From positions 1 to 31,293 of the forward strand of contig DAISIT010000033.1 in the NCBI GenBank assembly GCA_036821845.1: DNA of 31,293 bases, read 5' to 3'. The notes under the pieces were generated by a model. That model had not been told where the DNA came from and did not search any database. It saw nothing but the letters and a program-made list of their open reading frames with translations. Source of the DNA: JAEUMD01 sp937950105 (lineage in GTDB: Bacteria > Pseudomonadota > Alphaproteobacteria > Rhizobiales > Hyphomicrobiaceae). How positions within the stretch are numbered: position 1 is the first letter of the stretch; each line of letters begins with the position of its first letter. A program made the position numbers and the translations under genes. Of the stretch, positions 17,351-25,050 are shown in pieces.

Positions 17351-18358
17351 ATGACGAGTTCCGCCATGCCCGACATCAAGACGCTCGCCGCAACCGGGAG
17401 CTGGGGACGCGGCAAGGTCTACGACAGCATTGCCGAGACCATCGGCAACACGCCTCTGGTCAGGCTGCGCAAGGTGGCCGCGGCGTCGGGCTCCAAGGCC
17501 GACGTGCTGCTGAAGCTCGAGTTCTTCAATCCGCTGTCGAGCGTGAAGGACCGCATCGGCGTGTCGATGATCGATACCCTCGAAAGCCTGGGCCACATCG
17601 TGCCCGGCCGCTCGACGCTGATCGAGCCGACATCGGGCAACACCGGCATCGCGCTCGCCTTCGTCGCGGCATCGCGCGGCTATCGCATGATCCTCGTCAT
17701 GCCGGAATCGATGTCGATGGAGCGGCGCAAGCTGCTGACACATCTCGGCGCCGAACTGGTGCTGACGCCCGCACCCGAGGGCATGGGCGGCGCCATCAAG
17801 AAGGCGGAGGAACTGGCGCAGACGATCGAGGGCGCGGTGATCCCGGCGCAGTTCGACAATCCGGCCAACCCGCTGGTGCACGAGAAGACCACGGCCGAAG
17901 AGATCTGGAACGACACCGGCGGCAAGGTCGACTGCCTCGTCGTCGGCGTCGGCACCGGCGGTACGCTGACCGGCTGCGGTCGCGTGCTCAAGGCGCGCAA
18001 TCCGGCGCTGCACATCGTGGCCGTCGAGCCGGCCGCGAGCCCGATGCTGTCGAAGGGCGAGAAGGGACCACACAAGATCCAGGGCATTGGCGCCGGCTTC
18101 GTGCCCTCGATCCTCGATCGCGCGCTGATCGACGAGGTCATAACGGTGCCGAACGACATGGCGTTCGAGGTGTCGCGGCTTGTGGCGCGTGCGGAGGGCA
18201 TTCCGGGCGGCATTTCGACCGGCGCCAACATTGCCGCCGCGTTGACTGTGGCGGGGCGCGACGAGATGGCCGGCAAGACGGTGGTGACGTTCGCGCCGTC
18301 GTCGGCCGATCGCTACATGTCGACCGACCTCTTCGCCGATCCGCCAGCCGCGAGCTAA
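17351..18358 (+). CDS. cysK: Cysteine synthase A (O-acetylserine sulfhydrylase)
   Basis: This PLP enzyme makes cysteine from O-acetylserine and sulfide. The PLP lysine lies in NPLSSVKDRIG (K66), the substrate-binding loop is EPTSGNTGIA (94-99), and the phosphate-binding loop is GVGTGGTLTG (199-208). The ATG at 17351 gives 335 residues; an ATG at 17366 is a possible alternative that drops five residues. The frame continues upstream through the plsC terminator, but that part is not coding. moeB follows 18 bp later, and both may be one transcript serving sulfur metabolism. Confidence 0.95.
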   Translation: MTSSAMPDIKTLAATGSWGRGKVYDSIAETIGNTPLVRLRKVAAASGSKADVLLKLEFFNPLSSVKDRIGVSMIDTLESLGHIVPGRSTLIEPTSGNTGIALAFVAASRGYRMILVMPESMSMERRKLLTHLGAELVLTPAPEGMGGAIKKAEELAQTIEGAVIPAQFDNPANPLVHEKTTAEEIWNDTGGKVDCLVVGVGTGGTLTGCGRVLKARNPALHIVAVEPAASPMLSKGEKGPHKIQGIGAGFVPSILDRALIDEVITVPNDMAFEVSRLVARAEGIPGGISTGANIAAALTVAGRDEMAGKTVVTFAPSSADRYMSTDLFADPPAAS

Positions 18359-18376
18359 GGAGGAAACGCAAGCCCT

Positions 18377-19210
18377 ATGCTGACCGCAGAGGAGATCCAG
18401 CGCTACAAGCGGCATCTGGTGCTGAAGGAAGTTGGCGGCCAGGGCCAGCAGAGGCTGAAGGCAGCGCGCGTGCTCATCGTCGGTGCCGGCGGGCTCGGAT
18501 CGCCGCTCATCATGTATCTGGCGGCGGCGGGCGTCGGCACGCTCGGTATCATCGACGACGATACGGTGTCGCTCGACAACCTGCAGCGCCAGATCGTGCA
18601 CGACACAGCCCACATCGGCGTCGCCAAGGTCGAGAGTGCGCGCGACTGCGTGGCGCGCCTCAACCCCCATGTCGCGGTCGAGACCTACGAGGCGCGCCTC
18701 GATGCTGGCAACGCCCTCGACATCATCTCGCGCTACGACATCGTCTGCGACGGTTCGGACAACTTCGATACGCGCTATCTGGTGGCGGATGCGTGCTACT
18801 TCGCGAAACGCCCCTTGGTGTTCGCAGCACTCGGGCCGTTCGACGGTTATGTCACCACCTTCAAGCCGCACGAGACGGGACCGGACGGCAATCCATATCC
18901 GAGCTACCGCTGTCTCTTCCCCGAAGCGCCGCCGCCCGGCACGGTCGCCAACTGCGCCGAGGTCGGCATTCTCGGCGCCATTGCCGGCGTCGTCGGCACG
19001 CTGCAGGCGACCGAGGTGTTGAAGGAGATCACCGGCGCCGGTGAAAGTCTCGCGGGCCGGCTTCTCATCTACGATGCCAAGTCGAGCCGCTTCGAAAGCG
19101 TGAAGATCGCATGGGACCCGGATAACGCGATTTCGGGACGCAACCCGACCATTCGCGACCTTTCGATCCATGCCGGTGCGGTCGGAACGCCTGTCTGCGA
19201 ACGGGCGTAA
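18377..19210 (+). CDS. moeB: MoeB/ThiF/HesA family adenylyltransferase
   Basis: An E1-like enzyme that adenylates the C-terminal glycine of a small sulfur carrier such as MoaD or ThiS. The nucleotide-binding loop is VLIVGAGGLGSP (32-43), then DDTVSLDNLQRQI and the DGSDNFDTRY aspartates (125-134). The conserved cysteine is C193 in ANCAEVGILG. Of the four zinc-binding cysteines of E. coli MoeB, only one counterpart is present (C179 in SYRC); the second CxxC is replaced by AISGRNPTI. Related alphaproteobacterial proteins are often similar here. The symbol moeB is a family call; ThiF is possible. A perfect TAAGGAGG (18356-18363) includes the cysK stop codon, 13 nt before the ATG. Confidence 0.88.
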   Translation: MLTAEEIQRYKRHLVLKEVGGQGQQRLKAARVLIVGAGGLGSPLIMYLAAAGVGTLGIIDDDTVSLDNLQRQIVHDTAHIGVAKVESARDCVARLNPHVAVETYEARLDAGNALDIISRYDIVCDGSDNFDTRYLVADACYFAKRPLVFAALGPFDGYVTTFKPHETGPDGNPYPSYRCLFPEAPPPGTVANCAEVGILGAIAGVVGTLQATEVLKEITGAGESLAGRLLIYDAKSSRFESVKIAWDPDNAISGRNPTIRDLSIHAGAVGTPVCERA

Positions 19211-19251
19211 AACTCAAGCCAGGAACGGGCGCGCGCGGCGCGCTTGCGCGA

Positions 19252-20157
19252 TCATGGTGCGCCATCGAGCACTTCTATCTGTGCCGGATGCGTCGCCTCG
19301 ATCATCGGCCCGTTGCTCATCGCGATCCAGCCGCGGACGCGGACGGTCCTTCCCGCGGTGTCGAGCAGGGATGCGGTCCAGGCAGGCTCGCCGCGTGCAA
19401 GTTCGGCAGCGACCACGATGGTGAAGTCGCTCCGCATGTCGCGGCCGAAATCGAGATGGATGCGTTCGCCCTTCCGCCCGGCGCGCCGCACCTTGCCCTC
19501 GACGATCTGATAGGTGCCCGGCGATCTCGACAGTATGCGCGATTGCCACGCCGGCTTTGGCTTGTACGCGGCGTGCGCCCACAGACCGATGCCCGAGCCT
19601 CGCGCGTGACCTTCGGCCGCGACGAGGGCCTCGCTGCAGGGCGTATCGCCCCCCGGAAAGTGAGCGCGGGCGTGGCCGTTCGCCAGCAGGTCGCCCTGCA
19701 GCCATCGCTCGCTGCCGTCGGAGCCTCGCACGAACGCGTGCGCGACGATGCGTCCGTAGCGGTCGCGCTGTTGCTCTGCCGTCGCGATGCGCACTCGCTG
19801 GCCTTGCGCGAGTTCTGCCAGCGCGGCCTTCGCTGCCGCAGCAGGCGGCCAAGCATCCGCGGCGGAGGTCGCTGCGTCGGTTGCGCGTGGTGCCAATATG
19901 CCGAGCAACCGGAGCTCGCGCCCGTCGTCGAGCCGCAGCGTTTCGCCGTCGATGATGGCGACAACGCCACGCTCGGTGCCGCCCGGCAGGTGGCAGACCG
20001 CGCTCGCCTTTGGTGCTGCTTCGGAGGGCGGCGTGGCTGCACCCCCGACGGGACAAGCTGCGATACAGAGGGCGCCGATCAGCGCTCTCGCACGCCGCCG
20101 ATGAGCCAAGGCGATCGCATCGGCTAGCGCTCGCCCGAGGTTCCGGACCGCAGTCAC
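19252..20157 (-). CDS. Staphylococcal nuclease-fold (SNase-like) lipoprotein with altered active site
   Basis: The N-terminus has an arginine patch (20-24) and a hydrophobic segment ending in a lipobox IAAC (C35), so the mature protein is predicted to be a lipoprotein. Residues about 63-190 match the thermonuclease fold: VVAIIDGETLRLDDGRELRL, QQRDRYGRIVAHAFV and LLANGHARAHF. A second small domain follows (about 205-300, GTYQIVEGKVRRAG...FGRDMRSDFTIVV), often seen in alphaproteobacterial relatives. Comparing with staphylococcal nuclease, the DTPE catalytic stretch reads LAPR and VDGDT reads IDGET, so D21, D40 and E43 equivalents look changed; both arginines remain. Starts with GTG at 20157; a TTG at 20109 would give a more compact signal peptide. 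It follows the RTX gene by 4 bp and is likely cotranscribed. Confidence 0.85.
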   Translation of the reverse strand: MTAVRNLGRALADAIALAHRRRARALIGALCIAACPVGGAATPPSEAAPKASAVCHLPGGTERGVVAIIDGETLRLDDGRELRLLGILAPRATDAATSAADAWPPAAAAKAALAELAQGQRVRIATAEQQRDRYGRIVAHAFVRGSDGSERWLQGDLLANGHARAHFPGGDTPCSEALVAAEGHARGSGIGLWAHAAYKPKPAWQSRILSRSPGTYQIVEGKVRRAGRKGERIHLDFGRDMRSDFTIVVAAELARGEPAWTASLLDTAGRTVRVRGWIAMSNGPMIEATHPAQIEVLDGAP

Positions 20158-20161
20158 GCCG

Positions 20162-23100
20162 TCACGCCAGCAGGAACTGGTCGCTGGCCGAAGCGAGTTG
20201 CGCCAGCGTCACGCCATTCAGTGTCAGCGACTGTGCCGCGTCGATGCTGATGATCACGTCGAGGCCACTCGATGACGCCGCCGCGTGGCCGAGCAGATCC
20301 GCGAAGTCGAGCAGGCCGGCCGATGTCAGATCCACGAGATCGCCGCTCCCCAGGGTGAAGTCGATGATGATGTCGTGACCGAAGCTGGCGCCGAAGACGA
20401 ACGTGTCGTCACCGCTGCCGCCCCGCAACTCATCATCGCCCTGCCCGCCGTCGAGAGTGTCATTGCCGTTCATGCCGCGCAGCACATTGGCGTTGGCGTC
20501 GCCGGTGATCAGGTCGTTGCCCGAGCCGCCGACAACCCGCTCGATGGCCGTCAGCGTGTCGCCCTGCGCATCGCCGCCCAGGCATGCGCTGCCATCGAGC
20601 CGGATGACGAGATCGACGGTTTGATCAGAATAATTCGCGGTATCGATACCCGCACCGCCGTCGATGAGGTCGGCGCCAGCGCCGCCGGATAGAACATCGT
20701 TACCGCCGCCCCCGTAGAGGGCGTCGGAGCCGGCATTGCCGTGCAGCGTGTTATTGAACCCGTCACCGTATATGGTGTCGTTGCCGCTGCCGCCGGAGAT
20801 GTTCTCGATTGCGCCAATCGTATCGCCCGCCGCATCTCCGCCCGAACATGCCGTCCCATCGAGGTGGATCGTGAGGTCCGCCGTCTGCTCGGCATAGGTT
20901 GCCCAATCGATGCCGATACCGCCATCCAAGGCGTCAGCGCCAGCGCCGCCGGAAAGCACGTCGTTGCCGCCGTCGCCGTAGAGGGCGTCGGCCCCGGCAT
21001 TGCCGTTCAAGGTGTTGTTCGAACTATCGCCGTAGATGATGTCGTTGCCGCTGCCGCTGGAGAGGTTTTCGATTGCAGCGAGTGTATCGCCCGCCGCGCC
21101 CCCGCCCGAACATGCGGTACCGTCGAGGTAGATTGTGAGGTGCGCCGACTGGTCGGCATAGTTTGCCCAGTCGATGCCGTTACCGCCGTCGAGGATGTCA
21201 GCGCCAGCGCCGCCGGAGAGCACATCGTTACCGCCGCCGCCGTAGAGGGCGTCGGCGCCTGCATTGCCATTCGAGGTGTTATTCGAACTATCGCCGTAGA
21301 TGATGTCGTTGCCGCCGCCACCCGAGACGTTCTCGATTGCAGCAAGTGTGTCGCCCGCCGCGTCTCCGCCCGAACTCGCGGCACCATCGAGATGGATCGT
21401 CAGGTTAGCGATCTGATCAGAATAGACGGCCCAATCGATGCCGTTGCCACCGTCGAGATGGTCGGCGCCGCTGCGCCCGCGCAAGAGATCGTTGCCGTCG
21501 TTGCCGAACAGCGCGTCGTCGAGGGCGTTGCCAAGCAGGTTGTCGTTGCCGGAGCCGCCCTGCAGGACCGTTCCGGTAACGACATTGAGTACGAAGGTTT
21601 CAGTTGCGGGCAGGAACCCGTCGGTGGCGCGCAGGACGATCGTGTACGAACCGGCGGCGCCTGCGGGCGCTGTTCCGCTGATCGTATCTGCCACGCTGTC
21701 GTAGTGCAGCCACGCAGGTAGCGGCGCGCCACCGGCTAGCGTCGCAGTGACCAGGACGCCAGTCTCTGCATCGCTGAACAGGCCGCTCGGCACCGTCACG
21801 ATGAATGGCTGGTTCAAAGCGACGAACTGGTCGGCAACGTCACCGGTCACGATCGGCGCACTGTTGGGCACGACGGTCATCGACACCGACGCGGTCGATG
21901 CGCCACCGTGCTGGTCCGAGACGGTGTAGTCGAACGTGATGGCTCCCGCATAGCCAGCGGGTGGCACCAGCTGGATATCGCCGTTGGCATCGACACTGGC
22001 GCTGCCCACGCTGACGTTCGAGACGGCGGTGATCGAAAGCACGCCGCCGTCGGAGACGCGATCGTTGGCCAGCAGCATCGCGGCGGGCACGATGAAATCA
22101 CTGCCGCCATAGGTGAGATCCGAGTCGTCGTAGGCATCCGGTAGCGCGTGGAGCAGCAGCGGCGCCGCGTCGGCCAGCGCCTCGATGTCGATGCGCTCGA
22201 GTGAGGTCCCGTCGGCGAAGAGGAAGCGATCTATGCTGATGCCGTCACCAAGCATGAAATCGACGAGCGTGATGCGGCCGCCTCCGGCGATCGTCAGCAC
22301 CAGATCGTCCGGGGACCCGGCAAGGCGATAGACACCGATGTCGTCCACATCGATACCGTCCGCGAAAACAAGTTCGTCGATCTCGCCCGCTGCCGAACTC
22401 GAATCGTGGATGATGTCCTGGCCGTCACCGCGATAGTAGACGTAGCGGTCGGAGCCGGCGGCGCCGTCGAGAATATCATCGCCACCGAGGCCGCCGAGCG
22501 TGTCGTCGCCGCCGAGACCTTGCAGCAGGTTGGCGGATGCGTTGCCGAGCAGGCTGTTGGCGCCGGCATTGCCGGTTCCGTCACTCGCGGATTCGCCGAG
22601 AACGAGCCGCTCGACGTTGTCCGTCAGCGTGTAGCTGATGAACGAAAACACCGTGTCGGTGCCACCGCTGTCAGCTTCGACGACACCGTCGCCCGCCGAG
22701 TCGACGAAGTATTCGTCGTCGCCGGCGCCACCCTGCATGCTGTCGTCGCCGGTGCCGCCGTTGATGCGGTCGTCACCGTCGCTGCCGACGACCTCGTCAT
22801 TGCCGCCGCCGGCGTCGATGTTGCTCGGGCTGTTGACCGAGATGAAGTCGTCGCCGTCGCCGCCGTTCTGGGGCATGCGATCGGGCGGCTGGCTCGATGG
22901 CTCGTTCGGGTCGGACGTCGGCGTATTCGGGCGCGGATCGAGCGGCGCCAGCATGGCCGGGTTTAGGTCGCCGACCGCGGCATCCCAGTTCGGATAGATC
23001 GAATTGCCTTCGGCATCGGATGTCGGGGTGCCCGGATCGCGGAACTCGATCCCGAGATCGCCTTCCTGGAAGTTGAGCACGCGAATGACGGCCCGGGTTT

Positions 23101-24808
23101 CCGGATCGCCGTAGATCGCGACGTAGGTCTCGGTCTGGCCGGTATCGTCGACGTCGACCTCCACGGTCACGGCCTCGCCGCGTTCGACGGTGATGACCAG
23201 ATCGCTGCCCTGCAGCTCGAAGTAGATGTAGCTGGCGAACTCGATGACGCCTTGCGTCTGGTCGCGGCCGTGATGGATGTCGTCGAGCGTCTGATGCTCG
23301 TAGAGGAGGATATAGCCCTCCTGCAGCTCGGCGAACGTGCCGATGCCACCGAGGATCTGCATCAGCGGTGAGCCTTCGTAGTCGCCGTTGCTGCCGTTGA
23401 GAACCAGATAGGGAACGTAGAGCTCGTCCGAGGAGTCGGCGTCGGAGATGATGAACTCGAGGGTTTGCGGCCCCGTCGAGATGTTCGACAGGATGAAGCG
23501 GTCGGCGCCGTCGCCACCGATAGCGTAGGTGCGGCCCTCGCCGCTGACGATGGTGTCGTCGCCGTCGCCGCCGTTGATCTCTATGTCGTAGCCGTTCGGG
23601 CTGTCACCGGAAAAGGCGGTGACGGAGCGCGCGTCGATCGTGTCGCCCCCCGCGCCGCCGTCGATGCCGCGCACGCCGCCGCCGGCGTAGAACCGATCGT
23701 CGTAGCTCGATCCGGTGAGCCATTCGACGGACTCGACCCACAGGCCGCCCGGGCCGGTGGCGCCGATACCTGCGACGAAGTGAGCGGTGCTGGTGGCCGA
23801 TGCTACCGAGACGCCGGCATCGGAGTCGATAAACGACATCTCGTCACCGCGCTCGGTATCCTCGCCACCGAGATCGAAGGTGATCGGCTCTTCGATCAAG
23901 AGGACGCCGTAACCCGCGATCAGAAAATCGCTGCTTTGATTCCACTCGATGCGCTCGACGGAGAACAGCCACACGTAGCCGTTGTCGTGCGAGGCGTTGA
24001 ACGTGGGCTCCCTGTGGGGGCGATCGTCGCGATTGAACGAGAAGTAGACCTCGCCGGCGCCCGACATGTCGAGCGTGTCGATGCCGTCTTCCGCGTAGGG
24101 AGTCGAGGCGTCGCCGCCGTGCACGTAGTCGACGCCGTTCGAATAGGTGAAATGATCATTGCCCAGTCCGCCATACATGCGATCGATGAGCACCAGATCG
24201 TTACTGCCGGTGAACTGATCGTCACCTGCGCCGCCGAACAGCGAATCGAGCTGATCCCGAATGCGCAGGTGATCGTCGGCGCTTGTACCAAGCAGCGTCG
24301 TGTAGCCCGGCGAAAAGCCGAAACCCAGCGGCCAGTTCTGGAGGATGTTGAGGCCCGCACCGTACATCAGCGAGGTGATGAAGCTCGTCGAGTTGAGCGT
24401 CGGGATCGGCGACGCCACGCCGAAGGCCCTTGCGACGTAGCGGAACATGTAGAGGCTGATGTCCTCAGCATGGATGGCCATGTTGCCCCAGATGGCCTCG
24501 GTGTTGGTGTTGAACAGCATCCGGCTGCCGCGGAAGTCGGGCGTTCCGATCTGGGCCTCGAGCGCTGCTCCGCGCAGACCGCCGTTGGCGACCGAGAGCG
24601 TCATGGAGCCGCTTTCACCGAGAACGCCGAGCACCAGTCCGTCGAGACCCCGCGACAGGGTGCCTTCCATCACGTACCACTCGTCCTGCGGGACGGGTGC
24701 GGTGCCGGGGGCGCTGTCCGGCTGAAAAACAAGCTGCAGGTGGGTGAAACCGGCCCAGCCGAGATGGTAGCTCTCGACCCAGACATGCTCGACGAAAATT
24801 GCAGGCAC
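20162..24808 (-). CDS. Large RTX-type calcium-binding protein with cadherin-like domains
   Basis: The 1548-residue acidic protein is built for type I secretion: no N-terminal signal peptide, many GGxGxDxL nonapeptide repeats and a C-terminal DxFxF-like end (FVFGASFGHDIIIDF, closing with DQFLLA). In order: an unrecognised N-terminal domain (1-185), scattered RTX repeats and beta-rich segments (189-620), a Pro-rich linker (627-643), RTX block (647-796), haemolysin-type calcium-binding-related domain (813-873), cadherin-like repeat (900-983), dystroglycan/putative-Ig type repeat (983-1076), four 88-residue RTX modules (1083-1470) and the secretion tail. The start is the GTG at 24808 because GGGGAG (24815-24820) lies 6 nt upstream; a TTG at 24835 is in frame but lies before that site. 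Function is probably surface adhesion or matrix; no protease or lipase motif is visible. No ABC exporter genes are in the window. Confidence 0.92.
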   Translation of the reverse strand: MPAIFVEHVWVESYHLGWAGFTHLQLVFQPDSAPGTAPVPQDEWYVMEGTLSRGLDGLVLGVLGESGSMTLSVANGGLRGAALEAQIGTPDFRGSRMLFNTNTEAIWGNMAIHAEDISLYMFRYVARAFGVASPIPTLNSTSFITSLMYGAGLNILQNWPLGFGFSPGYTTLLGTSADDHLRIRDQLDSLFGGAGDDQFTGSNDLVLIDRMYGGLGNDHFTYSNGVDYVHGGDASTPYAEDGIDTLDMSGAGEVYFSFNRDDRPHREPTFNASHDNGYVWLFSVERIEWNQSSDFLIAGYGVLLIEEPITFDLGGEDTERGDEMSFIDSDAGVSVASATSTAHFVAGIGATGPGGLWVESVEWLTGSSYDDRFYAGGGVRGIDGGAGGDTIDARSVTAFSGDSPNGYDIEINGGDGDDTIVSGEGRTYAIGGDGADRFILSNISTGPQTLEFIISDADSSDELYVPYLVLNGSNGDYEGSPLMQILGGIGTFAELQEGYILLYEHQTLDDIHHGRDQTQGVIEFASYIYFELQGSDLVITVERGEAVTVEVDVDDTGQTETYVAIYGDPETRAVIRVLNFQEGDLGIEFRDPGTPTSDAEGNSIYPNWDAAVGDLNPAMLAPLDPRPNTPTSDPNEPSSQPPDRMPQNGGDGDDFISVNSPSNIDAGGGNDEVVGSDGDDRINGGTGDDSMQGGAGDDEYFVDSAGDGVVEADSGGTDTVFSFISYTLTDNVERLVLGESASDGTGNAGANSLLGNASANLLQGLGGDDTLGGLGGDDILDGAAGSDRYVYYRGDGQDIIHDSSSAAGEIDELVFADGIDVDDIGVYRLAGSPDDLVLTIAGGGRITLVDFMLGDGISIDRFLFADGTSLERIDIEALADAAPLLLHALPDAYDDSDLTYGGSDFIVPAAMLLANDRVSDGGVLSITAVSNVSVGSASVDANGDIQLVPPAGYAGAITFDYTVSDQHGGASTASVSMTVVPNSAPIVTGDVADQFVALNQPFIVTVPSGLFSDAETGVLVTATLAGGAPLPAWLHYDSVADTISGTAPAGAAGSYTIVLRATDGFLPATETFVLNVVTGTVLQGGSGNDNLLGNALDDALFGNDGNDLLRGRSGADHLDGGNGIDWAVYSDQIANLTIHLDGAASSGGDAAGDTLAAIENVSGGGGNDIIYGDSSNNTSNGNAGADALYGGGGNDVLSGGAGADILDGGNGIDWANYADQSAHLTIYLDGTACSGGGAAGDTLAAIENLSSGSGNDIIYGDSSNNTLNGNAGADALYGDGGNDVLSGGAGADALDGGIGIDWATYAEQTADLTIHLDGTACSGGDAAGDTIGAIENISGGSGNDTIYGDGFNNTLHGNAGSDALYGGGGNDVLSGGAGADLIDGGAGIDTANYSDQTVDLVIRLDGSACLGGDAQGDTLTAIERVVGGSGNDLITGDANANVLRGMNGNDTLDGGQGDDELRGGSGDDTFVFGASFGHDIIIDFTLGSGDLVDLTSAGLLDFADLLGHAAASSSGLDVIISIDAAQSLTLNGVTLAQLASASDQFLLA
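20515..21555 (-). repeat. 264-bp tandem modules inside the RTX gene
   Basis: Matching anchor sequences recur at 20675, 20939, 21203 and, less exactly, 21467, each exactly 264 bp (88 codons) apart. Each module encodes RTX nonapeptides, then a GxIDWAxYxDQ segment, an LTIxLDG strand, GDTLxAIEN and GNDIIYGD. The modules nearest the gene's 5' side are most alike; the 3'-most copy has diverged, which suggests expansion by recent duplication or gene conversion. Confidence 0.9.
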
Positions 24809-24835
24809 GAGACGCTCCCCAGAAACGCTGACCAA

Positions 24836-25050
24836 GAATGCTGCCGCGGCCTCGCCGGCAAGAAATACCGTGCCGCGGCGCGGTGCGGCGCGGTGGCGAG
24901 ACGCGTGCGAGCGGAAGAAATTCCCCCAACGGCCGGATCATCGACAGATCGGAAGATTTGTCTACAGCGGATTACTTGACCGCAGAAACGCTGCAACCTT
25001 TGGACGTCAAATGATGACTGCGGACGATGCGCTGAGACGTCCGGAAGGAC
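24836..25050 (-). promoter_or_regulatory. Leader between the extensin-like and RTX genes
   Basis: This 215-bp gap must contain the RTX promoter if that gene is not read through from the extensin-like gene. The part at 24945-24995 is clearly less GC-rich than its surroundings and is the likeliest promoter location, but no convincing hexamer pair was found. The ribosome binding site GGGGAG is at 24815-24820. Confidence 0.35.

Noticed and set aside
16862..19171. Long minus-strand open frame (769 codons) opposite plsC, cysK and moeB
   Set aside because: It spans three real genes and their spacers, has antisense-type composition, and runs through the terminator hairpin at 17240-17267.
21560..24260. 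A protease, lipase or haemolysin catalytic domain in the RTX protein
   Set aside because: I found no HExxH zinc motif, no GxSxG lipase motif in a plausible context and no acylation-type hydrophobic haemolysin region.
23465..24979. Plus-strand open frame of about 500 codons opposite the RTX gene
   Set aside because: It mirrors the repeat-rich RTX coding strand; Ala/Val/Arg-rich translation with no domain. The RTX reading explains the same DNA with clear motifs.
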